Below are positions 26,240-35,329 of a stretch of DNA of 64,000 nucleotides, piece after piece. The notes below the pieces were generated by a model. It did no database searches, was not told the origin of the DNA, and saw only the letters and a list, made by a program, of their open reading frames with translations. The DNA lies in assembly GCF_006543045.1 (NCBI RefSeq), contig NZ_RBZW01000003.1, positions 62,001-126,000 of the forward strand. The letters run 5' to 3'. Source of the DNA: Salinadaptatus halalkaliphilus (GTDB lineage: Archaea > Halobacteriota > Halobacteria > Halobacteriales > Natrialbaceae). Position 1 is the first letter of the stretch; each line of letters opens with the position of its first letter. A program made the position numbers and the translations under genes.

Positions 26240-28294
26240 ATGGAAAACAACGATACAGAGCCGGTACCGAACGGCGCTGGGAGCGATGCAGGCCTCGGTT
26301 CGGTTTCCGATGTCACGCTCGAGATTGGCGAACTGACCGCCCTCGTTAGCGATCACGCCGTTGCACTGTTCGACGCCGATGGCCGCGTTGCGAGGTGGAA
26401 CGAGGGCGCAAGACAGGTGACCGGCTACGACGAGGAGTCGGCTATCGGCACGCACTACCGCGTTTTCTTTCGGGAGGCCGAACGCGAGGGGGGCCGGCCA
26501 GATCGATTCCTCGAGGCGGCACGCGCCGACGGTCGAGCCAGCGACGACAGGTGGCTCGTTCGTCGCGACGGGAGCCAGCTGTGGGTCCACGAGGTGCTCG
26601 CACCGATCTGGCAAAGCGGCGCGGTCGGCGCCGTCGATACCGACGGCATCGATCTCCTTGGATATGGCTGGTTCGTTCACGACCGGACCGCCGAACGCGA
26701 GCGCAGACAGCAACGCCGCGAGGAGACGGCGATCCTCGAGAGCATCATCGAGGCGCAACCGGACATCCTCTACGCCTACGATGCCGACGGCAATCTGACC
26801 CACTGGAACGATCGATTCGAGCAAGAGATCGGCTACGAGACCGACGAGCTCGCCGGGATGAGTCCGCTTTCGTTTATCGCGCCCGAGGACCGCGATCGTC
26901 TCGGCGACGCTATCGATCGGATCCTGACCGCCGGTGAACGAATCACCGCCGAAGGCCGGGTGCTCACCAAAGACGGGACGCGGATACCCTACGAGTTCAA
27001 CAGCGCTCGGATCATCGACGACGACGGTACCGTCCTCGGCTTTACCGGCATCGGTCGCGATATTAGCGACCGCAAAGCCCGCGAACGCGAACTCGAGCGC
27101 CTCGAGCGCCTCAACGCGGTCGTTCGAACGGTCGACGAGACGATGGTCGCGGCCGAGACGCGCGAGGCGATCGAACGCACCGTCGTCGAGACGTTCGCGG
27201 CGGCCGAACCGTACCGATTTGCCATCTTCGGCCGGGCGGCGGATGGGGGCTCGCCGGAGTCTCGCTGGGAGCCACGCGCCTGGGCGGAGATCGACGAGTC
27301 GACGGCCGACGACGTGCTCACTTCGTTCGTCGATCCACCGGCTGAAGCACCCGGTCAGTCGGTACTCGAAACCGACACCGTCTCTCGGTATCGGAATCTC
27401 GCGTCGAGCTCGGTCGAGCGCTGGCAGGCACACGCTGCCGAACTGGGACACGAGGCCGTCGCGGTCGTTCCGATCGTTGCGAGTGAGCGTCGGTTCGGCG
27501 TCCTCGTGATCGGTGCGGCCGAGTCGGCGGCGTTTAACGACCGCGAACGCGAAGTTCTCCAGGAGTTCGGCGGCACGATCGGCCACGCGATCAACGCGAT
27601 GGCCGTCAAACGACTGCTCTACGTCGACTCCGTCGTCGAACTCGAGTTCGAATCCACGGACCAACAAGACATCTGTACCGATCTCACGGCCCAGGCCGAC
27701 TGCCGACTGATACTCGAGCACGTTCTGCCGCTCACCGACGAGGAATTCGTCTACTACCTGACTATCGCCGGTGCCAGTCCCGAGCACATTCGTGATCTGG
27801 CGGCTGCCCATCCCCAAATCGACAACTGTCGCGCGCTCGAGGTCGACGGCGAGGAGACCCACTGGGAGCTCGTCGTCCAGGGGGCGTCCATACCGAGTCT
27901 GTTAGCCGACCACGGCGCTCGAGTCCGATCGAAGATCGCCGACAGTGGCTCGTCGAATACCATCGTCGAAGCCAGTCCCGATATCGATGTCCGCGAACTC
28001 GTCGACGCGGTGACGACGGCCTATCCCGAGACGTCGCTGCGATCGAAACGGACCACCGAACGGCCGGCGACAACCACACGGGACTTTCACCAGATGGTCG
28101 ACGCAAAACTCACCGACAAACAGCGTCTGGCTCTCGAGACGGCCTACTACGGCGGGTACTTCGATTGGCCGACCCGTACCATCGACGCCGGCGACATCGC
28201 CGATCGGCTGGGTATCGCCCGCCAGACGTTCCACCAGCACCTCCGGGTCGCACAGGAGAAGCTCTTTGCCGCCTACTTCGACTCGCAGTCGTAG
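26240..28294 (+). CDS. PAS-PAS-GAF regulator with bacterio-opsin activator-type HTH_10
   Basis: A 684-aa cytoplasmic sensor-regulator. The first PAS domain is at about residues 28-150 (ALFDADGRVARWNEGARQVTGY). The second is at about 165-285 (ILYAYDADGNLTHWNDRFEQ). A GAF domain follows (about 300-460), then the Bat-type linker (VVELEFESTDQQDICTDLTA). The C-terminal HTH_10 is LTDKQRLALETAYYGGYFDW followed by AGDIADRLGIARQTFHQHLR. No kinase or receiver is present, so the signal should pass straight from sensor to DNA. I use the ATG at 26240 (MENNDTEPVPNGAG); an in-frame ATG at 26162 is less likely. Target genes are unknown. A relative with a receiver domain is at 56927. Confidence 0.88.
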   Translation: MENNDTEPVPNGAGSDAGLGSVSDVTLEIGELTALVSDHAVALFDADGRVARWNEGARQVTGYDEESAIGTHYRVFFREAEREGGRPDRFLEAARADGRASDDRWLVRRDGSQLWVHEVLAPIWQSGAVGAVDTDGIDLLGYGWFVHDRTAERERRQQRREETAILESIIEAQPDILYAYDADGNLTHWNDRFEQEIGYETDELAGMSPLSFIAPEDRDRLGDAIDRILTAGERITAEGRVLTKDGTRIPYEFNSARIIDDDGTVLGFTGIGRDISDRKARERELERLERLNAVVRTVDETMVAAETREAIERTVVETFAAAEPYRFAIFGRAADGGSPESRWEPRAWAEIDESTADDVLTSFVDPPAEAPGQSVLETDTVSRYRNLASSSVERWQAHAAELGHEAVAVVPIVASERRFGVLVIGAAESAAFNDREREVLQEFGGTIGHAINAMAVKRLLYVDSVVELEFESTDQQDICTDLTAQADCRLILEHVLPLTDEEFVYYLTIAGASPEHIRDLAAAHPQIDNCRALEVDGEETHWELVVQGASIPSLLADHGARVRSKIADSGSSNTIVEASPDIDVRELVDAVTTAYPETSLRSKRTTERPATTTRDFHQMVDAKLTDKQRLALETAYYGGYFDWPTRTIDAGDIADRLGIARQTFHQHLRVAQEKLFAAYFDSQS

Positions 28295-28410
28295 CTCGGT
28301 AACCGGCTCCCAGTCGGTCGATCGGAGCCGATATACTCGGTGTCACGACTGAGGAATACCAGACTACGCTGGTACACCGCTTTCCCGTCTTCGGGCGCTT
28401 TCTCCCGATA

Positions 28411-29691
28411 ATGTCCCAGCCTTCCGCCGCCGAGGAATCACTCGACGTTGCAACTGCAGCCCTCGCCAAATCGGAGCGCCGACATCTTCTCGCCGTGCTC
28501 TCCGATGACGTCGAGCCAGTGACTTCACCGGCGTCGATGGACGGCCCAGTCCCCCTCGAGACGCTTGCGATCGCGGTCGCGAGCAGCGTTTACGCGCATC
28601 CGATCGTCACGGACGAGCAGTGGACCAACACACGAGACTCGCTCGAGCACGCCCATCTACCGCTCCTCGAGGACCACGGTCTCGTTCGACGCGTCGAGCG
28701 CGAGGAGACCACGATCGTCGTGCTGTGTTCGCACCCGCTACTCCAGGCCGGCTGGGTGCAATCGCTGCTGTCGGACCCGACCGGCGGCGCGATCGAAGAC
28801 GAAGACGTTCTCGACAGAACCCTCGAGGTGTTGCGATCATCGCGCAGGCGCCAGATCTGTCACCTCCTCGCGCGCCGGCGTGACACCGTCTCCCTCGAGG
28901 ATCTCGCCGTATCGGTCGCCGCTCGAGAGGGGAACACGGGACTGCTCGAGGTTGCCGAGACGACGGCCCGGACGGTTGCGACGGATCTGGCACACAGCCA
29001 TCTCCCGGCCCTTGCCGACGCCGGTCTCGTCGCGTACGACCGGCCGGAGCGAACGGCCGAACTCCGGACGGATGCGCCCCAGTGGCGGGCCGATTGGCTG
29101 CAAGCGAGCCCGCTTGGCGACATTCCAGAGCAGCTCGGTCTCTCGAGCGAGGCGCCGGCCGCCGCGGATGAGACGCCGTCCTCGCAGGCAGGTACCTGCC
29201 GGACGATCGAGGGAACCGAGAACATCGTCAACAGAGGCCACGAGATCGCCGACGGAACCGACGACGAACTCTTCGTCACCGTTTCGGACGACGGGTTCCT
29301 CCAGCAGCGTTGTCTCGAGCGCTGGAAGGCGGCTGCCGATCGTGGCGTCGACGTCTTCGTCGGCTCGCGCTCACCCGAAGTTCGTGAGATCGTGCGCGAG
29401 GCGGTTCCGAGCGCGACCGTCTGTGAACCCCAGCTCGACTGGCTCAACTTTCCCGCCGACTGTATCCACCACGGCCGAGTGATCTTCTCGGATCGGGACT
29501 GTGTCATGCTCGTAACGGCCGAGGAGACCGATCCGGACGATCGAACCTATGCGACCGCGATCACCGGCGAGGGAGAGACGAACGTGCTGGTGTCGCTCGT
29601 CCGCGAACAGGTCGGGCCACGACTGGATCGTCTCAAAAGCGACCACCTCGAGGCCGACGGGATCGACGGGACGCGATCGCTGCCGATGTAG
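28411..29691 (+). CDS. Regulator with tandem winged-helix domains and TrmB-like sensor region
   Basis: A 426-aa protein. Two similar N-terminal units each look like a DUF7344-type winged helix: ALAKSERRHLLAVL...HAHLPLLEDHGLVRRVE (about 17-110) and VLRSSRRRQICHLLA...HSHLPALADAGLVAYDR (about 138-215). In both, the phrase SHLP/AHLPxLxDxGLV marks the wing. The C-terminal part (about 265-420) has GTENIVNRGHEIADGTDDEL and CLERWKAAADRGVDVFVG, reminiscent of the sensor half of TrmB-like regulators. Ligand and targets are unknown. It follows the PAS regulator by 116 nt on the same strand. Confidence 0.75.
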   Translation: MSQPSAAEESLDVATAALAKSERRHLLAVLSDDVEPVTSPASMDGPVPLETLAIAVASSVYAHPIVTDEQWTNTRDSLEHAHLPLLEDHGLVRRVEREETTIVVLCSHPLLQAGWVQSLLSDPTGGAIEDEDVLDRTLEVLRSSRRRQICHLLARRRDTVSLEDLAVSVAAREGNTGLLEVAETTARTVATDLAHSHLPALADAGLVAYDRPERTAELRTDAPQWRADWLQASPLGDIPEQLGLSSEAPAAADETPSSQAGTCRTIEGTENIVNRGHEIADGTDDELFVTVSDDGFLQQRCLERWKAAADRGVDVFVGSRSPEVREIVREAVPSATVCEPQLDWLNFPADCIHHGRVIFSDRDCVMLVTAEETDPDDRTYATAITGEGETNVLVSLVREQVGPRLDRLKSDHLEADGIDGTRSLPM

Positions 29692-29734
29692 CCCCCGACC
29701 GGACGGGTGCAGCAGTCCGTATCACTCGTCGGTG

Positions 29735-29761
29735 GCGAAACCACGGATCGTCGGGTTTCGC
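29735..29761. terminator. Hairpin between convergent genes
   Basis: GCGAAACC (29735-29742) and GGTTTCGC (29754-29761) form a perfect 8-bp stem with an 11-nt loop, midway between the regulator ending at 29691 and the antiporter gene ending at 29792. No T-run follows. At 29708-29717, AGTCCGTATCA is a solo copy of the palindromic-element end. Confidence 0.4.
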
Positions 29762-29791
29762 TTCGCCAGTAGATCGGACCAGCAGGCCGTG

Positions 29792-30733
29792 TTAGGGGAC
29801 GAGCAGGTAGATGAACGCGCCGTAACCGATCACGAGTCCGGCACCGTCGAGCCGGGAAAGCCGCTGGTCGTACCCCATCATCGCGACGACGAGGACGGTA
29901 AACGTGACGAGAACCGGCAGTTCGAACAACAGCGTCTCCCGCGAAACCGAGATCGGCGTCACCAGCGCGACGATACCGAGGACCGCAAGCACGTTGTAGA
30001 TATTCGACCCGACGACGTTGCCGATCGCGAACCCCGTTTCGTTCCGAACCGCCCCGACGACCGACGCTGCTAGCTCCGGCAACGAGGTGCCAAGCGCCAG
30101 CACCGTCAGCCCGACGAACAGTTCCGAAAAGCCCAGCTCGAGCAACAGCGTCGAACCGCCGTCCACGAGCCAGCGCGAGCCAAGTACCAGCGCGAGGAGA
30201 CCGCCGAGTACCAGTGCGATGTCTCGCGCCTCGATACCCGAACGCGCAGCCGGTTCGTCGACATTTGATGAAGGATCGACGGCCGCGTTATACACCATAT
30301 AGGCAGAGAATCCGGCGAGTGTCAACAGAAAGATCCCGCCCTCGAGCCGACCGATGGTCCCGTCGAGGCTAGACACCACGAGCAAGAGTGCCGCAAAAAC
30401 CATGAACGGGACGTGGCGCTTCATCACGGCGTCGCCGACCGACAGCGGCCTGACGAGCGCCGTGAGGCCGAGGACGAGCCCGATGTTGGCGATGTTCGAT
30501 CCTAACACCGTCCCCAGCCCTGTATCGGTCGAGACGCCGAGCGAGCCGACGATCGCGACGAACAGCTCCGGTGCGGTCGTCGCGAACGCGATCACCGTCA
30601 CGCCGACGGTTGCCGCTCGGAGACCGACGCCAACGGCCAGCCGACCGGCGCCGGCCACGAGCAACTCCGCGCCGACGTATAGCGCGAGGACCCCCGCCAG
30701 CAAAACGAGTACGGGCCACGCGCCGGTGAGCAT
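29792..30733 (-). CDS. Calcium/sodium antiporter (CaCA family)
   Basis: A 313-aa membrane exchanger of the YrbG type with ten hydrophobic helices in two inverted halves. The two alpha-repeats are readable: VTVIAFATTAPELFVAIVG with GSNIANIGLVLG in the first, and LTVLALGTSLPELAASVVG with GSNIYNVLAVLG in the second. The acidic residues of TxPEL that bind cation are present in both. The ATG at 30733 is favoured over the GTG at 30739, because a TATA-like CATATACC lies about 27 nt upstream of it. It ends convergently with the regulator gene. Confidence 0.92.
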   Translation of the reverse strand: MLTGAWPVLVLLAGVLALYVGAELLVAGAGRLAVGVGLRAATVGVTVIAFATTAPELFVAIVGSLGVSTDTGLGTVLGSNIANIGLVLGLTALVRPLSVGDAVMKRHVPFMVFAALLLVVSSLDGTIGRLEGGIFLLTLAGFSAYMVYNAAVDPSSNVDEPAARSGIEARDIALVLGGLLALVLGSRWLVDGGSTLLLELGFSELFVGLTVLALGTSLPELAASVVGAVRNETGFAIGNVVGSNIYNVLAVLGIVALVTPISVSRETLLFELPVLVTFTVLVVAMMGYDQRLSRLDGAGLVIGYGAFIYLLVP

Positions 30734-30819
30734 AGTCACGACTATTCGAGACTGCGGTATATGTTGCTCGCTCTCTCCCCGATCGCCCCTGAATCTCGGC
30801 GTTCACCCCGACACGGCCG

Positions 30820-31302
30820 TCATTCCGTCCGTAGCTGACCGACGCCGTCCAGTGGCACCAGCGAGTATTCGACCGTTTCGACCCCGTCGATCGCTCGACA
30901 GCCACCGACGAACGTTGAGACCTCCTCGAGCAAACCCTCGAGGACGAACACGTCGAGACAGTACGCGTGTGCTGACTGATCCGAGCCGTCAGCGCTCGGG
31001 GCGACCGATGGACAGCAGTCGTCGTCCCCGACGTGGCTGTGATCGGTCGAGGCGACGATGTCGCCGTGATCGTGGCGCAGGGCAGTCAACTCCCGTTCGA
31101 TCCGCTGGTTGCCGTACGCGTAGAAGATACCGACGATACCGGTCAACGGTCGTCCCTCGAGTCGGTCGTCGTCGAACTCCGATAACAACGTCCGGGCGCC
31201 TTCGCGGACGACCTCGCTACGGCCGGTGTAGTCGTGATCGGTGACGACGGCGTCGAGTTGGTCGATCAATTCGGCGGGCATCGAGACGCTAACGACGGGC
31301 AT
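30820..31302 (-). CDS. NikR-like CopG-family metal regulator with Cys-bearing insert
   Basis: A 160-aa ribbon-helix-helix repressor with an ACT-type metal domain. Residues 1-45 are the DNA-binding part (VSVSMPAELIDQLDAVV...GRSEVVREGARTLL). The metal domain has RHDHGDIVASTDHSH (His77, His79, His88, His90) and HAYCLDVFVLEG (Cys115), matching the His/His/Cys nickel site of NikR. Between His90 and Cys115 there is an extra stretch of about 20 residues holding DDDCCPS, not present in NikR of E. coli. The ATG at 31302 sits about 30 nt behind an AT-rich TATA region. It is divergent from two COG0523 GTPases, the probable targets. Which metal it senses (Ni, Co or Zn) is open. Confidence 0.82.
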   Translation of the reverse strand: MPVVSVSMPAELIDQLDAVVTDHDYTGRSEVVREGARTLLSEFDDDRLEGRPLTGIVGIFYAYGNQRIERELTALRHDHGDIVASTDHSHVGDDDCCPSVAPSADGSDQSAHAYCLDVFVLEGLLEEVSTFVGGCRAIDGVETVEYSLVPLDGVGQLRTE

Positions 31303-31405
31303 ATATGAAGATAGTCCTCTCGGGTAATAGATATTATTATTCTTGCCGTCCCTCAAACGTAATAACTAACATTAACAAGGGCCCGAGTGGTATTCACAAC
31401 TCGTT

Positions 31406-32611
31406 ATGGTCAGCGATCGCATTCCAGTGACAGTCCTCAGTGGTCCCCTCGGTGCGGGAAAGACGACCGTGCTCAACCACGTCCTGACTGCCGACCACGG
31501 CCTCGAGGTCGCCGTCGTGGTCAACGACATGGGCGAGGTCAACGTCGACGCCGAACACGTCACCCAGCAGTCCGATCTGGGCGGCGACCAGGAGATCATC
31601 GAGATGTCAAACGGCTGTATCTGTTGTCGCCTGCGCGGCGACATGCTCGAAGAGGTTGGCCGCCTCGCCGACCGACGCGAGTTCGACTACCTGCTGGTCG
31701 AATCGTCGGGCATCTCCGAGCCGATTCCGGTCGCACAGACGTTTGCGATGGGGTTCGAAGACGCCGACTTCGATCCGACCGACACCTACGAACTGGATAC
31801 GATGGTGACGGTCGTCAACGCCCACAGCTTCTGGGAGTCCTTCGACTCCGGCTCGGCCCTGACCGAGCAGGAACTCGACGACGACTCCGGGCGTGTCCCC
31901 GAGGAAGTCCTGCTCGATCAGATCGAGTTCTGCGACGTGTTGCTGTTGAACAAGTGCGATCTCGTCCCCGACGACGACCTCGAGGAGATCGAAACCGTCC
32001 TCGAGCGCCTCCAGCCCCGCGCCGAGATCGTCCGAACCGAGTTCGGCGATGTCGCCCCCGACGACATTCTCGGGACCGACCGCTTCGACTTCGAACGCGC
32101 CCAGAGCTCCGCGGGCTGGAAACACGAACTCAAACACGATCACTACCACGATCCCCAGGAGGAACACGGCGTCACCTCTTTCGTCTACCAGCGCGACCGG
32201 CCGTTCCACCCCGAACGGATCGCCGCGTTGCTTGCGGACCTTCCGGACGAACTCATCCGCGCGAAGGGGTTCTTCTGGAGTGCGGGTCGGGAAGACGTCG
32301 CGATGGGCATCGACAAAGCTGGGACTTCCGTGCGCGCTGGCCCCTCGGGCCAGTGGCTCGCGAACCTCCCGAAAGCCCAGCGCGAACAGTACTTCGCCGC
32401 CCGACCCGGACTCAAAGACGACTGGGACGAGGAGTGGGGCGACCGAATGACCCGCCTCGTCTTCATCGGCCGCGAGTTCGACGACGAGCCGCTGATCGAG
32501 CGCCTCGACGACTGCGTGCTCTCCGATACCGAGATGGACGAGGACTGGGGCCGCTACGCCGATCCCTTCGAACCGGAAGACCGACGTGAACTCGCGCTCT
32601 CGAGTCGATAG
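31406..32611 (+). CDS. COG0523 (CobW/G3E) GTPase, putative metallochaperone, copy 1
   Basis: A 401-aa P-loop GTPase. Walker A is GPLGAGKT (13-20), the metal-binding CxCC motif is NGCICC (69-74), Walker B/switch is ESSGISEP, and the guanine-specificity motif is NKCDLV. The C-terminal CobW domain starts near YQRDRPFHPERIAALL. Only a modest His cluster (KHELKHDHYHDPQEEHG) precedes it. Members insert or deliver Zn, Co, Ni or Fe to target proteins. It ends at 32611 and the second copy starts at the very next base, so the two are one transcription unit. The divergent NikR-like gene suggests metal control. Confidence 0.9.
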   Translation: MVSDRIPVTVLSGPLGAGKTTVLNHVLTADHGLEVAVVVNDMGEVNVDAEHVTQQSDLGGDQEIIEMSNGCICCRLRGDMLEEVGRLADRREFDYLLVESSGISEPIPVAQTFAMGFEDADFDPTDTYELDTMVTVVNAHSFWESFDSGSALTEQELDDDSGRVPEEVLLDQIEFCDVLLLNKCDLVPDDDLEEIETVLERLQPRAEIVRTEFGDVAPDDILGTDRFDFERAQSSAGWKHELKHDHYHDPQEEHGVTSFVYQRDRPFHPERIAALLADLPDELIRAKGFFWSAGREDVAMGIDKAGTSVRAGPSGQWLANLPKAQREQYFAARPGLKDDWDEEWGDRMTRLVFIGREFDDEPLIERLDDCVLSDTEMDEDWGRYADPFEPEDRRELALSSR

Positions 32612-33958
32612 ATGCTGACTCCGGTTACCGTCCTCTGTGGCGAACTCGGCGCGGGAAAGACGACCCTGCTGTCGGGCCTGCTCGAATCGACCGATCGCGA
32701 TGTCGCCGTGCTCGTCAACGATGTCGGCGCGGTCAACGTCGACGCCGACCTCGTCGAAGCGCGTACCGACCTCGCGACCGGCGAGGAGGTCGTCGCCCTC
32801 GAGAACGGCTGTATCTGCTGTAGCCTCGGCGGCGAACTCTCCCGCTCGGTGGTTCGGCTCCACCGCGAACACGCCTTCGACCACCTCGTTATCGAGGCCT
32901 CCGGCGTCGGCGAACCCGAGCCGATCGCCCGCCAGTTCGTCCGCGGCCCCGCCGCGGGTCCCTACGACCTCTCGAGCGTCATCACAGTCGTCGACGCCCC
33001 CCGGTTCCACGATCGCTTCGCCGACGGTCCGAGCGCGGCTGCCGGCAGCTCCGGGCCGCCGTCCACGACACCACCAGCGGACGAAACCGACACCGCACCC
33101 AGCCGCCAGGGAGCCGACGAGACGGGGACGAAACCGCTCGCCGACCTCGTCCTCGAGCAGGTCGAGTTCTGTGACCTGCTGATCGTCAACAAGTGCGACC
33201 TCGTCACCGACGCCGAACGCGACCGCGTCGTGGCGATCCTCGAGACGCTCCAGCCCGCCGCAGATATCGTGGCGACCGAGCACGGCGTACTCGAGCCCGA
33301 AACGATCCTCGAGGTCCAGCGGTTCGACCTCGAGGAAGCGACCGACGCAGCAGGGTGGAAACGAGCGCTCGAGGGCGAGGAGTCGGCGGACGAGCACGAC
33401 CACAGCCACGGTGATCACGACGGTCACGAGCACAGTCAGGACGACGTTGACAGTCACGATCACGCACACGACGGTGATCACAACCACGCACACCCACCCG
33501 AGCAGTACGGCATCGTCGTCGACAGCTACCACCGACGACGGCCGCTCCACCCCGAGCGATTCGCCGCCCTGCTTGAGGACTTGCCGGCCGAACTGATCCG
33601 AGCGAAGGGGCTGTGCTGGATTGGCGGCCGGGAGCGCCAGGCGATCACGATGAGCTACGCCGGGACCGAGACGACCCTCGAGGTGACGGGCCGCTGGATC
33701 GCCAGCTTCTCCGAGCAGCGCCAGGAGACGTACCGGCAGGGCCAGCCCGATCTCGAGTGGGACCAGCGGTGGGGCGACCGTGAGACGCGACTCGCACTGA
33801 TCGGTCGCGATCTGGATCTCGAGGCCCTAACCGCGCGCCTGGACGACTGTCTCTGTACCGACGCCGAACTCGAGGGCGACTGGTCGTCGGTCGACAACCC
33901 CGCACCGACGTCGTCGGGTGAGAGTACCGTCGTTTCGACAGGCACCGATTCGAGCTAG
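32612..33958 (+). CDS. COG0523 (CobW/G3E) GTPase with His-rich loop, copy 2
   Basis: A 448-aa paralogue of the preceding gene. Walker A is GELGAGKT (10-17), the CxCC motif is NGCICC (65-70), and NKCDLV gives guanine specificity. It differs by two inserts: a Ser/Pro/Thr-rich loop at about residues 142-172, and a metal-storage-like loop at about 258-295 containing 12 His in 34 residues (DHSHGDHDGHEH...HDHAHDGDHNHAH). The C-terminal CobW domain follows (YHRRRPLHPERFAALLED). The His-rich loop is typical of zinc or nickel chaperones of this family. The ATG directly follows the TAG of copy 1. Confidence 0.9.
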   Translation: MLTPVTVLCGELGAGKTTLLSGLLESTDRDVAVLVNDVGAVNVDADLVEARTDLATGEEVVALENGCICCSLGGELSRSVVRLHREHAFDHLVIEASGVGEPEPIARQFVRGPAAGPYDLSSVITVVDAPRFHDRFADGPSAAAGSSGPPSTTPPADETDTAPSRQGADETGTKPLADLVLEQVEFCDLLIVNKCDLVTDAERDRVVAILETLQPAADIVATEHGVLEPETILEVQRFDLEEATDAAGWKRALEGEESADEHDHSHGDHDGHEHSQDDVDSHDHAHDGDHNHAHPPEQYGIVVDSYHRRRPLHPERFAALLEDLPAELIRAKGLCWIGGRERQAITMSYAGTETTLEVTGRWIASFSEQRQETYRQGQPDLEWDQRWGDRETRLALIGRDLDLEALTARLDDCLCTDAELEGDWSSVDNPAPTSSGESTVVSTGTDSS

Positions 33959-34028
33959 GGTGGGGTCGTCGCTCTCCCGTGGTGACGCGGTTGCGCCGTT
34001 CGGCCGTGAACCGACTGGTGGACGTCGC

Positions 34029-34411
34029 TCAGTACGTTTGTTCGCCCGGGATGACCCCGCGAATCCCACCGGTCGGATCGTCTACGTCCCCTTCGTATCG
34101 CGGGATAATGTGCCAGTGGAGGTCGGTATCGTCTGCCCAGCGTCCGTGCCGTTGTTGACCCCGATAGTGGTCGCATCCGGTTCGTAGATAGCGTTTACCT
34201 TCGCGAGCGCTTTCTGCAGGAACTCGAACATCTGTGTATCGCAGACGTCTTCGAGATAGCGCACGTGAGTCTTCGGGATCACGAGTGCGTGGCCCTCGTT
34301 GACGGGGTATGCATCGAGGATACAGAGATACGACTCCGATTCGAGAAGCGTCTCCACCCCGTCTCTGTCGTCGATAATCGAACAAAACGTGCATCCGTCT
34401 GCCGAGCTCAT
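34029..34411 (-). pseudogene. HIT family hydrolase, single frameshift
   Basis: From 34411 the frame gives a standard HIT start (DGCTFCSIIDDRDG, YLCILDAYPVNEGHALVIPK) up to DAGQTIP. The next frame then supplies the rest: LHWHIIPRYEGDVDDPTGGIRGV. One base seems to be missing around 34123-34124. Adding it (a G on the + strand) would give IPHLHWHIIPRY, the His-x-His-x-His-type nucleotide-binding motif. The uninterrupted length would be about 127 aa. Either the gene is a recent pseudogene or the base was lost in sequencing. The frame that continues past the shift ends at 34082 without the HIT motif. Confidence 0.85.
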
Positions 34412-34548
34412 ACGAGGAGATGAACCGCTGACATTATAAGTCGCCGGCGTTCGGAGGCGGCTGTTTCGGATCGGGCTGTACTCGCTCGAGTCTCCCCAAC
34501 ACTCCCAGTCGGTACGCTATTGTCGCCCTCGGGCGTTGGTCGACACAC

Positions 34549-35136
34549 ATGGCAACTGATCGCAACGACCGACGCAGCACCGACGACCACGGCCACGAGC
34601 TCATCGATCCGCTCTACGTTGGCATCGTGACCGTCTCGAGTTCTCGCGCAGCGCAATCTGACCCCGACGACCCGGGCGGGGATACCATCCAGGAGTGCTT
34701 CGAAGCCGAGGGCCACGAGATACGGGAGCGTCTGCTCGTCCGGGACGACTACTCGGCGATTCGGACGGCCGTCAGGGGTCTCGTCGCCCGTCGAGACATC
34801 GACGTCGTCCTCACGACGGGCGGCACCGGTGTCACCGCCGACGATGTCTCGCCCGAGGCCACCTCGTCGCTGTTCGAGCGTGACCTCCCCGGCTTCGGCG
34901 AGCGCTTTCGCGCGCTGTCGTGGGACGAAATCGGCACGCGGGCGATCGCCTCGAGGGCGACGGCAGGTATCGCCGTCGACACGCCGGTCTTCTGTATCCC
35001 GGGCAGCACCGGCGCCTGCCAGACGGCCTGCGAGCAACTCATCGTTCCCGAAGCGCCCCACCTTGCGGGACTGGCGACGCGCCACCGCACCGACGTGACC
35101 GACCAATCGCTGTCGGCCTACGAGAACGACGAGTAA
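34549..35136 (+). CDS. moaB: Molybdenum cofactor biosynthesis protein MoaB/MogA family
   Basis: A 195-aa protein of the MoaB/MogA fold, which adenylates molybdopterin before molybdenum insertion. Family motifs: YVGIVTVSSSRAA near residue 23, DIDVVLTTGGTGVTADDVSP (about 83-102), and FCIPGSTGACQTACEQLI for the C-terminal substrate pocket. Length is slightly more than bacterial MoaB because of an N-terminal charged tail. It stands alone; no other Mo-cofactor genes are in the window. MoaB against MogA cannot be separated by eye. Confidence 0.88.
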   Translation: MATDRNDRRSTDDHGHELIDPLYVGIVTVSSSRAAQSDPDDPGGDTIQECFEAEGHEIRERLLVRDDYSAIRTAVRGLVARRDIDVVLTTGGTGVTADDVSPEATSSLFERDLPGFGERFRALSWDEIGTRAIASRATAGIAVDTPVFCIPGSTGACQTACEQLIVPEAPHLAGLATRHRTDVTDQSLSAYENDE

Positions 35137-35329
35137 CTTCTTTTGTAAACACCGCGGCCTGCTCCGCCGGTAGCGCCCGACGGTTCGCGATCGAATGCGT
35201 CCGACGCGCTGTCCGCGAAGCCACAGCCCCCACTCGGTGCGCGTTGGCGCCCACTCGAGTCCGCTGTCTACCGTCGAAACCGATCGCCGGGGGACGTAGC
35301 TTTTTCTCGCCGGACACGGAGATGCTACC

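Noticed and set aside
26237-27862. 541-codon open frame on the minus strand opposite the PAS-GAF regulator
   Set aside because: Antisense frame kept open by high third-position GC; no family motif; the sense gene has clear PAS and HTH domains.
31607-33550. 647-codon minus-strand frame across the two COG0523 genes
   Set aside because: It spans two sense genes and their junction, which a real gene would not do; sense strand has all GTPase motifs.
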